From: an uncultured Pseudomonadales bacterium
Lineage (GTDB): Bacteria; Pseudomonadota; Gammaproteobacteria; Pseudomonadales; UBA7434
Direction of reading: 5' to 3'
Length of the DNA stretch: 42,675 nucleotides
NCBI GenBank assembly: GCA_905480475.1
Contig: CAJQQO010000195.1
Location: forward strand, 1-42,675
The position numbers were made by a program, and so were the translations under genes. The stretch's first letter is position 1. Every line of letters starts with the position of its first letter. The notes under the pieces are model-generated. The model searched no databases. It was not told the origin of the DNA and worked only from the letters and a program-made list of their open reading frames with translations. Shown here piece by piece: positions 30,721 to 40,357 of the stretch.

Positions 30721-30936
30721 GCGCAGCAACGGCGTTAGGGCTAGCGAGAAAGGGTGATTTTTATCAGCTTTTTGCCATTTGCGCGCCATAAAGCGCGCAG
30801 ACTCTGGTAGAATCGCCATCCTTTTTTCGGCTGCTGCCAGATGCCGCTGTTCTTATAGGTCGCTATACGCTGTTTTTATATCGACGTTTAACAATAGCAA
30901 TGCCGCCGGTTAATAACGCGCACATAAGAATTGTCT

Positions 30937-33747
30937 ATGGAATTTGTTGTAGGGCAACGCTGGGTTAGTCAAGCCGAGCCACAATTAGGTTTAGGTTTAG
31001 TCGTTGAAACCGACGGCCGACATATCACGTTAAACTTTCCAGCCGCTGAAGAAGATCGTATCTACGCAGCTAACAGCGCTCCGCTGGCGCGAGTAGTTTA
31101 TCAAACCGGCGACACGCTGCACGATATCGAACAAAACGAATTACTGGTTACCGCGGTCGAAGATGTTAACCAGATAAATTATTATTTGGCGACCAATGCC
31201 GATGGCGAAGAACGAATTATTCCCGAATCCAATATCTCGGCGTCTATTCAGTTAAGTTCGCCAACGCAGCGTCTTTATAGCGGTCAATTTGATAAAAACG
31301 CCGCCTTTCAATTGCGCGCCGCCACCTTACACTTTCGCTATCAACTGCAATGCTCACCCGCGCGCGGCTTGTTAGGGCCACGAACTAATCTGCTTAGACA
31401 CCAAATTTATATCGCCCATGAAGTCGCCTCACGTTATGCGCCACGGGTTTTGTTGGCCGACGAAGTAGGTCTGGGTAAAACCATTGAAGCCGGTATGATT
31501 TTGCATCATCAACTGCAAACCGGATTAGCAAGCCGAGCGCTTATTATTGTACCCGAGCCGCTATTGCATCAATGGCTGGTTGAAATGCTGCGAAAGTTCA
31601 ACTTGCATTTTTCGCTATTTGATAAAGAGCGCTACGATGAATTGCGTGAAAGCGATGAAGAAAGTAATCCCTTTGAATCTGAACAATTAATTCTATGCAG
31701 TCTGGACTTGTTCAACAGTGACGAACGTATTGTTCAAGAAGCCTGTGAAGCGGGTTGGGACCTCACCATTGTTGATGAAGCCCATCACTTACAGTGGTCA
31801 GAGCAAGAGACCAGTACTGAATATCAAATCATTGAACAAATCTCGCGTTTTAGTGCCGGTTTATTATTGTTAACCGCCACACCCGAACAACTTGGCATAG
31901 AAAGTCATTTTGCGCGCCTACGATTATTAGACCCGGCGCGATTCCATAGCCTAGCGGCTTTTATCGAAGAGCAAAGTCACTTTGTTGAACTCAATGATGT
32001 AGTCAGTGCGCTGGCCAATAATGAAACTTTATCCGAGCCGCAGCAAAAACAACTGGCAACATATATAGGCGAACTACCTGCCGACGGTAGCTGGGACGAC
32101 GAGGCGCACCACCAAAAACTTATTAACCGACTGTTAGATCGTCACGGCACTGGCCGGGTCCTTTTCCGTAATACCCGCGCAGCCATTCAAGGATTTCCAC
32201 AGCGGGTACCTCATGCTTATCCGCTCGACAAACCCGTCGACTACGCGAATGAAACAGGCTTATACCCAGAGCGAGCATCACAATTAAGCGGCGACGAATG
32301 GCTGGATAACGATCCACGTGTCAGCTGGCTAGAGGCGTTTTTAAAAGAACATCGCAATCATAAAGTATTATTGATTTGCGCCAACCCGAATACCGCAGTG
32401 GATTTAGAAAAGCATCTTCACTTAACCTTGGGTATACGCAGCGCAGCATTTTATGAAGGCTTATCAATTATCGATCGCGATAGAGCGGCTGCCTACTTTG
32501 CCGATGAAGATAGCGGCGCGCAGGTTTTAATTTGTTCGGAGATTGGCAGCGAAGGTAGAAACTTTCAATTTGCTCATCACTTGGTTTTATTTGACTTACC
32601 GACCAACCCGGATTTATTAGAACAGCGCATTGGTCGTCTTGATCGAATAGGTCAAACCGAAGATATTCAAATCCATGTGCCATTTATTAAAGATTCCGCA
32701 CAAGAATATTTATATCGCTGGTATCAAGAAGGCTTAAACGCTTTTGAGCAAAGCTTTTCGGCAGGCTTATCGGTTTCGCAACAATTCGCCCAACAACTTG
32801 CACCATGGCTTGAGGGTGAAAGCGGTGAAGACTTTGAACAATTAATTACTGCCACCGCTGCACATACTTTAAGTGTTAGAGAAGAATTGCAAAACGGCAG
32901 AGATCAATTACTGGAACTCAACTCCTGTAATAAAGTTGTTGCCGATGAAGTTATTCAAACCATTGCAGATGCCGAGCGCTCGGAAGTTTTGCAATCGTAT
33001 ATGATGATGTTATTCGACATCTTCGGTGTTGATTCGGACTTTCACTCCGAACATTGTTTAGTGCTCTACCCAACCGATCAAATGCTTACCGGTCATTTTC
33101 CCGGTTTAAAGGATGAAGGCGTTACTATTTGCTTTGACCGTGCCAAAGCCCAGCAACGCGAAGATATGGAATTTGTGACCTGGGAAAATCCCATGGTTAG
33201 CGAATCGATAGAAACCGTATTAGGTATGGAGCTAGGCAATGCTGCCATCGCCGCCTTAAAACTTAAATCGATTCCCGCTGGCACTTTAATGGTGGAATGC
33301 TTTTTTGCCATTCAATTTAGCGCGCCGAAAAAATTGCAACTCGATCGCTTTTTACCGGCCACACCTATTCGTGTATTGCTTGATAGTACGGGTAAAGATT
33401 TAACGACAACCATTAAGCATGCGCAAATGAACAAGCTTTGCGGTCACCTTAAAAAATCTAACCGTCTTGCGATTATCAAACAGATACGCGGCGAGTTAGA
33501 AAAAATGATTGCCCAAGCGCAAAAGCAAGCGCAAGTAAAAGCCCAGCCAATGATCACCGCAGGTAAAGAGCGGGTGATTGAAACGGTAGGCGAAGAATTC
33601 AATCGACTTACGGAACTCAAAGCGCTTAACGGTACGATTCGCGAAGATGAAATCGAATTTGTTAAAACAAGACAGAGTGAAGCCTTAAAGCATATTGAAA
33701 ATGCGACCGCAGAGTTACAAGCAGTGAGAATCGTTATTAATACTTAA
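30937..33747 (+). CDS. rapA: RNA polymerase-associated ATP-dependent helicase RapA
   Basis: MEFVVGQRWVSQAEPQLGLG start; PRVLLADEVGLGKTIEAGMILHH, TIVDEAHHLQW, LICSEIGSEGRNFQFAHHLVLFDLPTNPDLLEQRIGRLDRIGQ. The ORF track starts at a TTG (30931); the ATG is at 30937. Confidence 0.97.
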   Translation: MEFVVGQRWVSQAEPQLGLGLVVETDGRHITLNFPAAEEDRIYAANSAPLARVVYQTGDTLHDIEQNELLVTAVEDVNQINYYLATNADGEERIIPESNISASIQLSSPTQRLYSGQFDKNAAFQLRAATLHFRYQLQCSPARGLLGPRTNLLRHQIYIAHEVASRYAPRVLLADEVGLGKTIEAGMILHHQLQTGLASRALIIVPEPLLHQWLVEMLRKFNLHFSLFDKERYDELRESDEESNPFESEQLILCSLDLFNSDERIVQEACEAGWDLTIVDEAHHLQWSEQETSTEYQIIEQISRFSAGLLLLTATPEQLGIESHFARLRLLDPARFHSLAAFIEEQSHFVELNDVVSALANNETLSEPQQKQLATYIGELPADGSWDDEAHHQKLINRLLDRHGTGRVLFRNTRAAIQGFPQRVPHAYPLDKPVDYANETGLYPERASQLSGDEWLDNDPRVSWLEAFLKEHRNHKVLLICANPNTAVDLEKHLHLTLGIRSAAFYEGLSIIDRDRAAAYFADEDSGAQVLICSEIGSEGRNFQFAHHLVLFDLPTNPDLLEQRIGRLDRIGQTEDIQIHVPFIKDSAQEYLYRWYQEGLNAFEQSFSAGLSVSQQFAQQLAPWLEGESGEDFEQLITATAAHTLSVREELQNGRDQLLELNSCNKVVADEVIQTIADAERSEVLQSYMMMLFDIFGVDSDFHSEHCLVLYPTDQMLTGHFPGLKDEGVTICFDRAKAQQREDMEFVTWENPMVSESIETVLGMELGNAAIAALKLKSIPAGTLMVECFFAIQFSAPKKLQLDRFLPATPIRVLLDSTGKDLTTTIKHAQMNKLCGHLKKSNRLAIIKQIRGELEKMIAQAQKQAQVKAQPMITAGKERVIETVGEEFNRLTELKALNGTIREDEIEFVKTRQSEALKHIENATAELQAVRIVINT

Positions 33748-34474
33748 GGCCAAGACGCTTAAAGCTTGTCAAACCAATAATGCCGGATATAAACAACCAT
33801 GCCGCAGCCGGTACCGGTACTTGTGAAATGGCGATAGTGCCATCGAGGCCGACCGAGAAGGATCCCACCGCTGAATTCAGAACCGGCTCATCCGTTGTAC
33901 TGTTGAAGGCGTTCTCGTATTGCACATACCACAGCGGCGTAAGCGATGAGCCCACCGATGTAAACGTACTCTGTAGTACCAACTGATCGATGGTGCTAGG
34001 ATATTGCGCGGTAAACACTTCATTAATCAATGCAAATTCCCGCGAGCCACTCGCTTCTAACTGGATATCATCCAGCATATTAAACCAGATTGTTTTCTTC
34101 TCCCCCAACTATTGACCCGTTTCGACAGCATTGGCCAACTGACTGCTTGAGGAGCTACTAACCAAGCCATTATTTTGATACGACGGCACTTCACCCGCCG
34201 CAGGTGGGCCGCCGACTCTGCCTATATCATTAACTCCGGCAATTAGCGCCCACTCCGACCCCGGGTGCGCTGCAAGAAATGCAGCGAGGCCGCTTGATGT
34301 TACTGCGGCGTTGGCACCGTCAACGATATCTTGCCCGTCGAGTAATAAATCAAAAAAATAAAAATCTGCACCAGCTGCATCTTTCACAACCACAACCGCT
34401 GAATCATCATCGAATGCTGCGTGAGAATGAGAAGCTATAAGACACGCTAATACGAGGGACGCTGGCTTTTTCAT
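33737..34474 (-). pseudogene. PEP-CTERM sorting-domain protein interrupted by one in-frame TAG
   Basis: Two contiguous same-frame ORFs: 34474-34109 (signal peptide MKKPASLVLACLIASHSHA...ANAVETGQ*) and 34108-33737 (LGEKKTIWFNMLDDIQ...ISQVPVPAAAWLFISGIIGLTSFKRLGLKY), separated only by TAG at 34109-34111. Confidence 0.75.
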
Positions 34475-34671
34475 ATATCTCTCCTTGAACTATTTTATTT
34501 ATTTTTAGTGACAACTAAACCACGTTGTTAGTTGAAATCACCCTAGCAGGCGACTCGGTATCGATTGCGCTTACCACCACTAGCATAAAAGAATAACTCG
34601 TTGCGAATTCGACAAAGCAATATGACTGGCCTTGCTAAATTTCTTCATACTTTTAATAAGGGTTTTCGCAC

Positions 34672-35073
34672 TTACAAAACACCTCTTGCTTTAGCGGCGA
34701 CCCAAGGTGCTATGAAAGTTACTAACAACACGATAATAAATAAATTGCCGTCCTGTAGATTAAAAACCTGCGCAATTTCCTGCCATGATTTTCCTACAAC
34801 ATAATGGCCAAATGGAAATTCAACCAGCAGGGTAAGCGAAACCCAAAATAAGCCAATAACAAAATATCCTTTCTCGTTTGGCAAATCGAATAAGCTGATC
34901 GACACCCAAGAGACCGCCAAGATGAGAGCTGAAAGGGTTAAGCCACTCAAAGGAAGCGCATATTCTGTTCCAACAACAGCCACCAAAACCATTTCTCGGA
35001 ACAGTCCATTGATTATCGCCACAAAAAATATTGCAAGCCATATTCCAGTCGCTCTAAATGATATCGCGATCAT
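34672..35073 (-). CDS. Small integral membrane protein of unknown function
   Basis: 133 aa with about four hydrophobic segments (MIAISFRATGIWLAIFFVAIINGLFRE...). Confidence 0.65.
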   Translation of the reverse strand: MIAISFRATGIWLAIFFVAIINGLFREMVLVAVVGTEYALPLSGLTLSALILAVSWVSISLFDLPNEKGYFVIGLFWVSLTLLVEFPFGHYVVGKSWQEIAQVFNLQDGNLFIIVLLVTFIAPWVAAKARGVL

Positions 35074-35556
35074 AGCTGTGTGGAGAATTATCCTGATTAA
35101 CTACGCAAAATTAAGCGAAGCTTGGTTCAGATAGTCAATGGGCGGCTTTATCGGCCATACTATTCTTACTCATAACAGGCAATTCAAAAGATCTATTAGC
35201 CTTATCATTTTTATTCAGTAAAAAAATACAGCGTACAAATTAAAAATAATCTTATTAGTAATCAACGCGATAGCGTTTAAGGGGAAGTGAGATCTCAGAC
35301 AAAACTGACAGGAACACAAATCCCTTTCCCTTGATCACATCCCTATCGACTATAAATATCAAAACCTTAAATACTTTGAAGCTAAAGGCGAGAGCAGCAC
35401 TGCTGCTTCCGAACGATGGATACGAACAGCTTCCACATATTTCTTAAATAAGCTGCGGCTATATACCGGGCATTAAGAGCGTTAACTAATACGGCAGGGA
35501 AATCTTGAGGCAGGGGGAAAATTTGTAGGCTTTAAATTTTTAATATGTGGTTATCA

Positions 35557-35596
35557 CCGAGTATACAAAAACCTTTGTGGTCAAAAGTATACTCGG
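35557..35596. repeat. Perfect 10-bp inverted repeat with structured spacer
   Basis: CCGAGTATAC-aaaaacctttgtggtcaaaa-GTATACTCGG, downstream of the peroxiredoxin stop codon. Confidence 0.75.
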
Positions 35597-35627
35597 CAAA
35601 TAAACCGTACTTACTTTGTATAACTAT

Positions 35628-36107
35628 TTATAGCGCTGCTAAAATCGCTTCAGCACTACTGGCTTCAATACCCGGACCCGGCTCAACATTTAATGCCGTG
35701 ATCGTACCGTTATCAACAATCATTGAATAACGCTGCGAACGCGTACCCAGACCAAAACCCGAACCATCGAGCTCAAGACCCAATGCAGACGTTAACTCAC
35801 CATTACCATCGGCAAGCATCAATAGCTCTTCAGCATTTTGGTTATCGCCCCAAGCGCCCATAACAAATGCGTCGTTAACCGACAGACACACAATAGTATC
35901 GACACCCTTGGCTTTAATTTTATCGGCGTTAACGACAAAGCCAGGTAAATGAGTGACCGAGCAACCCGGCGTAAACGCGCCCGGCACTGCAAACATAACC
36001 ACTTTTTTACCGTTAAAAATTGAATCAGTTGTAATATCTTCGGGACCTTTTTCACCCATTACTTTTAGGGTGCATGAAGGAATTTTATCGCCTTGTTGAA
36101 TTGCCAT
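35628..36107 (-). CDS. Peroxiredoxin (Prx5-like)
   Basis: MAIQQGDKIPSCTLKVMGEKGPEDITTD..VVMFAVPGAFTPGCSVTHLPGFV..FGLGTRSQRYSMIVDNGTI. The ORF extends to 36131; MAIQQGDKI starts at 36107. Confidence 0.93.
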   Translation of the reverse strand: MAIQQGDKIPSCTLKVMGEKGPEDITTDSIFNGKKVVMFAVPGAFTPGCSVTHLPGFVVNADKIKAKGVDTIVCLSVNDAFVMGAWGDNQNAEELLMLADGNGELTSALGLELDGSGFGLGTRSQRYSMIVDNGTITALNVEPGPGIEASSAEAILAAL

Positions 36108-36274
36108 GATTTTTATCCTGTGGATTGACATAGGTTGGAGAAGCTTTCTCGGCCAGCAATTCTACCGCAAAGATTTTAGCTTTGCCGCCGTTTTAGCTGC
36201 GGATTGCTCGGTTTTTTAACCAATTATAATAAAAGGTAATTTACATTACGGGCCAGATCATATGAATGGATCAT

Positions 36275-37726
36275 TCATAACAATAAATAACAGACGCTGG
36301 CGATAATAACTGCACCCAGTATATTTAGCACCAGCCCAGTGCATATCATATCCGTGGAGCGAATATGGCCGCTGCCAAATACAATGGCATTCGGCGCAGT
36401 CGCTACCGGCAACATAAAGGCGCAGCTGGCGCTTAAGGTTGCTGGAATCATAAGCAGCATAGGGTCAAGGCCCGCACCAATGGCCGCCGCCGCCAATATT
36501 GGCAACAGCAAAATGGTAGTCGCCATATTGCTGGTCGACTCGGTCATCATGCTGACTGCCAAACACAGCACTAACATCATAAAGAATACCGGCAGTATCG
36601 ACAGCGCCGCAAAGGTATCACCCAATGCGGTACTTAAACCAGAAACGGCAAAAGCCTTGGCAATACAAATGCCTCCGGCAAACAGTAATAAAATGCCCCA
36701 CGGAATCTGCACCGCCTGCTCCCATTGCAGTAAGCGCCCGCCTTTACCATTAGGGATCACAAACAGTGCTATCGCGCCCAGTAGCGCCACCGCAGCATCG
36801 TTAGCTTGCGGTACATTAAGCAATCCGCTCCAGCCACCAAAAGGTTCGCTACGCGTTATCCAAGCCAAGGCGGTGCAGGCAAATACAATTAACACCCGCT
36901 TCTCGGCTGGCTGCCATTGACCCGCAGAAGGCAATTCCAATGGCTTACCCTGACCCTTATTCACCTGACGGGTTAGCCACCAAGCAATAACCGGTATAAA
37001 AACAATAACCACTGGTACGGCAATCTTCATCCACTCGACAAAGCCTATCGTCTTGCCCGTGACCTCGGTATACACCTGCATAAACACCAGATTAGGCGGC
37101 GTACCAATCGGCGTACCCATACCACCAACATTAGCGGCATAGGCAATACCCAGCATCATTGCCAAAGGCAGGCGGGGATTCTCACTTTTTTCTAGAATCG
37201 CAAGAGCAATAGGTAAAAGCATAAGTGTCGTTGCGGTATTGGAGATCCACATACTTAATACGGCGCTCGCCAACATAAAGCCAATCACCACACTGCGATC
37301 GCTTGCTCCTCCGGCAACGCTACGGCAAGCATTGACCATATAAATAGCCAAACGGCGATGCGTACCGGTTGATTCCATTCCGCGCGACAACATAAAGCCG
37401 CCAAGCATAAGAATAATTAGCGGACTGCCATAAGACGCAGCAACCTGCGAGGAATCAAGCACGCCAAATATTGGGAATAGCGATAACGGAATTAACGAAG
37501 TCACCGGAATCGGCACCGGCTCAGTAACCCACCAGAGAATACACCAGAGAGTGATAGCCGCAGTGATAGCGGCGGCTGTTCCCAGCGTATCAGGCAACAG
37601 TAGAAACAATAAGACCGCAGCGAGCGGCCCCATAATTAATTTAATCGTTACAGCTTTATTTTCGTTAGCAGAACCATTAACAGCAAGATCCGAAATACTC
37701 ACTAATTCCCCTAGACTCCCTAACAA
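36275..37726 (-). CDS. DASS/SLC13 family sodium:anion symporter
   Basis: 483 aa; multiple TM segments, SNTATTLMLLPIALAIL and TESTSNMATTILLLPIL SNT motifs, GTPPNLVF. Start uncertain (TTG at 37726; GTG at 37702 is an alternative). Confidence 0.92.
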   Translation of the reverse strand: MLGSLGELVSISDLAVNGSANENKAVTIKLIMGPLAAVLLFLLLPDTLGTAAAITAAITLWCILWWVTEPVPIPVTSLIPLSLFPIFGVLDSSQVAASYGSPLIILMLGGFMLSRGMESTGTHRRLAIYMVNACRSVAGGASDRSVVIGFMLASAVLSMWISNTATTLMLLPIALAILEKSENPRLPLAMMLGIAYAANVGGMGTPIGTPPNLVFMQVYTEVTGKTIGFVEWMKIAVPVVIVFIPVIAWWLTRQVNKGQGKPLELPSAGQWQPAEKRVLIVFACTALAWITRSEPFGGWSGLLNVPQANDAAVALLGAIALFVIPNGKGGRLLQWEQAVQIPWGILLLFAGGICIAKAFAVSGLSTALGDTFAALSILPVFFMMLVLCLAVSMMTESTSNMATTILLLPILAAAAIGAGLDPMLLMIPATLSASCAFMLPVATAPNAIVFGSGHIRSTDMICTGLVLNILGAVIIASVCYLLL

Positions 37727-37750
37727 ATAGTCTATTTAACAGATAGCCAC

Positions 37751-37823
37751 TTCAACCAATCGCCTATTTAATTATTAAGCGCTTAGACAATTATCATTTT
37801 ACGCAATAGGCGTATTGATTGAA
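37751..37823. repeat. 73-bp element bounded by about 18-bp imperfect inverted repeats
   Basis: TTCAACCAATCGCCTATT ... AATAGGCGtATTGATTGAA: one substitution and one insertion; internal TAAGCGCTTA palindrome. Confidence 0.65.
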
Positions 37824-37842
37824 GAAAAGCAGCCAGAAAAAT

Positions 37843-38997
37843 TTATTCTACCCCATAACCCACCGGTGCGAGCAAAATTCTCTCACCGGTAAATGAGCCA
37901 ATATACAATGTCTCGCCGACCCTTAATGCCGCAGTACCCGCGCCATAGAACTTGCCATCAGCACGGAACAATAACTTTTTCGAAAAATCATTGGCGTCGA
38001 TTTCTACAATATCAAATTCAGCAGGACAATTACCGCTACCATCGCTAAGGCATCCGGCCATATCCAAGAAGTTAAAATCGTGGGTGGCCACCAATAATTT
38101 GCCGGGATTCAATGTATCCCAGTTAGTATTATCAGCGCTGCGAATATCGATTTCATGAACAATTTCCTTGCTAGCGAGATCGAGTATACGTAATTTATCC
38201 TCGCCATAAATATTGATAAACACACGATTAATGTTTTTATCGGCAACGACACCATTAGGCATTACACCCTCAGTATTCGCGACTGGCGTTAAACCGCTCT
38301 GCAAATCCCACTGCCATAAAAAACCGGTATCGCGACCCAGAAAATAATCGAGCATACCCAGCATTCCCCCATCGCGGGACATCATCCGTGTAGTCACAAA
38401 ACCATTATCAAGTGCAGCAACATCATTAAAAGAGCTATCGTCCCTCGCCTCAACACAGCCACGCCAAATTAGCTGCCATTCGGCACTATCGTTTTTTAAC
38501 AACTCAAACATCTCGATCGCTTCACGGCCACCATGATTCACCACCAGCAACTGCCAACGACCACCGGGTCGCTGCGATAAATCGATACCATGCGGCGAAA
38601 AATATTCTGGCTCTGTACAACTGGTATCACCCCATATCGCATTATTTCCACGTAAATCATTACTACTTTGCGAAGAATACAATTCGGTTCGGCTATGATC
38701 GGCCAGATGTAAAATAGATAGCTTTCCTTCGTTCTCACCCATATGGCCATACTCGCTAACCAAAATACCCTTGCCGTCGGGTAATAGCGCTAAGTCTTCA
38801 GGAGATTGAAAGCCACAGATTGGCGTTAAGCCATCAAAGGGCGCGCACAGATCCTGATCGCTAGCCATATCATTACCGCCACACGCTGATAGCTGAAGCA
38901 GCAGCGCTGACATTAGCGGCAGTAGTAATCTGGATAGCCGCTTGTTAGCAAACTTGTTAACCAAAAAGCCCAAAGCATCTGTCATTTTTTGCCCCAT
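37843..38997 (-). CDS. Predicted lipoprotein, SMP-30/arylesterase-like beta-propeller
   Basis: 384 aa; lipobox LLLQLSAC; FQSPEDLALLPDGKGILVSEYGH, YFSPHGIDL, LLVVNHGGREAIEMFEL, MPNGVVADKNINRVFINIYGEDKL. Confidence 0.75.
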   Translation of the reverse strand: MGQKMTDALGFLVNKFANKRLSRLLLPLMSALLLQLSACGGNDMASDQDLCAPFDGLTPICGFQSPEDLALLPDGKGILVSEYGHMGENEGKLSILHLADHSRTELYSSQSSNDLRGNNAIWGDTSCTEPEYFSPHGIDLSQRPGGRWQLLVVNHGGREAIEMFELLKNDSAEWQLIWRGCVEARDDSSFNDVAALDNGFVTTRMMSRDGGMLGMLDYFLGRDTGFLWQWDLQSGLTPVANTEGVMPNGVVADKNINRVFINIYGEDKLRILDLASKEIVHEIDIRSADNTNWDTLNPGKLLVATHDFNFLDMAGCLSDGSGNCPAEFDIVEIDANDFSKKLLFRADGKFYGAGTAALRVGETLYIGSFTGERILLAPVGYGVE

Positions 38998-39187
38998 AAT
39001 CTCTAGTTGTTTTTATTGCGATTTTAGATGCTAACGCCACTGAGCTATTAACACACTAGCTGCAAAGAATAGTAACCGGTATTTAACCTAAGCTGACTCA
39101 ATGTATCAATATCTAACAGCAATTTGCGTGGTATGATTTGCATCTATTTTGAACGATGGCTTAATATCGCCTCAAAGCGAAAACGGT

Positions 39188-39259
39188 CTGTTCATTTTGT
39201 AGAGGCAAAAGCTGCCTGTTCATTTGATCAAAGTCTGCATTCAATCAACGTCTGCATTC
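39188..39259. repeat. Direct repeats in the moaA leader region
   Basis: CTGTTCATTT at 39188-39197 and 39216-39225; tandem 17-mers GATCAAAGTCTGCATTC (39226-39242) and AATCAACGTCTGCATTC (39243-39259), 15/17 identical. Confidence 0.75.
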
Positions 39260-39303
39260 CAGCAAAGTAAATAGACTCAGCTCCCGGAATAAGATATCAA
39301 ACC

Positions 39304-40311
39304 ATGACCGCAAGATTAATCGACAATTTTGGTCGCCAGATTACCTACGCAAGACTGTCGGTAACCGATCGCTGTGATTTTCGTTGTGTGTATTGCATGG
39401 CCGAGGAAATGACCTTTCTCCCCAAAAACGACATTCTTTCCTTAGAAGAGTTACTGCAAGTCGGCACCGCTTTAGTCAATGCAGGTATTAGCAAAATTCG
39501 TTTGACTGGCGGCGAACCGCTTATCCGCAATAATGTTATGTGGCTAGTAGAGCAACTCAGCCAGCTTGACGGCTTAGAAGAGCTTACGCTAACAACCAAT
39601 GGCTCGCAGCTGGTTAAGTATGCCGATCAGTTAAGACGCTTTGGCGTTAAGCGGGTCAATATCAGTATTGACTCATTGCAAGCCGATAAATTTAAAGACA
39701 TTACACGTACCGGAAAATTACAAGCGGTACTCGATGGTATTGACGCAGCAATAGATGCCGGCTTTGAGCAAATCAAATTAAACAGCGTGATCTTAAAAAA
39801 TCGCAACGACGACGAAATTCTTGCATTGGTTAAATATGCCAGTGATAAAAATATTGATATTGCGTTTATTGAAGAAATGCCGCTAGGTGATATTGTTGAA
39901 CATGACCGGCTGTTGGCTTTTTGCTCCAGCGATGAAATCCGACAAATCATTGATAAGGAATTTGGTTTACAAGCCAGCGATAAAAAAACCAACGGCCCAT
40001 CAAAATACTTTACTCTTAACAGTAATGCCAATAAAAACAGCAAAACCCATGTTGGTTTTATATCCCCTCATAGCAATAACTTTTGCAGCGAGTGCAATCG
40101 CATACGCGTGACTGTAGAAGGTCGTCTATTACTGTGCTTGGGCAATGAGCATTCAATTGATTTAAGAGCGCTTATTCGTGATCAAAATGCAGATATTACC
40201 CAGCTAACTGAAGCCATAGATAAAAGTATGGCTATCAAACCCGAGCGACACTACTTTGATTTATCCGAGCAACCACAAATTGTTCGCTTTATGAATATGA
40301 CTGGCGGTTAA
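39304..40311 (+). CDS. moaA: GTP 3',8-cyclase MoaA (radical SAM, molybdenum cofactor biosynthesis)
   Basis: 335 aa; DNFGRQITYARLSVTDRCDFRCVYCMAEE, IRLTGGEPLIR, ISPHSNNFCSECNRIRVTVEGRLLLCLG, C-terminal GG. Confidence 0.95.
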   Translation: MTARLIDNFGRQITYARLSVTDRCDFRCVYCMAEEMTFLPKNDILSLEELLQVGTALVNAGISKIRLTGGEPLIRNNVMWLVEQLSQLDGLEELTLTTNGSQLVKYADQLRRFGVKRVNISIDSLQADKFKDITRTGKLQAVLDGIDAAIDAGFEQIKLNSVILKNRNDDEILALVKYASDKNIDIAFIEEMPLGDIVEHDRLLAFCSSDEIRQIIDKEFGLQASDKKTNGPSKYFTLNSNANKNSKTHVGFISPHSNNFCSECNRIRVTVEGRLLLCLGNEHSIDLRALIRDQNADITQLTEAIDKSMAIKPERHYFDLSEQPQIVRFMNMTGG

Positions 40312-40357
40312 AATAATACCCACTAGCGAAGATAAAAATTTATTGCATAACTTAACT

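Noticed and set aside
36339-36920. 193-aa plus-strand ORF opposite the DASS transporter
   Set aside because: Antisense shadow ORF; the minus-strand frame has clear transporter motifs.
39304-40311. moaA as part of a Moco or RiPP-type radical SAM cluster
   Set aside because: The protein has the full MoaA signature including the C-terminal GG; neighbours (cupin_5, LLM oxidoreductase) give no precursor-peptide or other moa genes.
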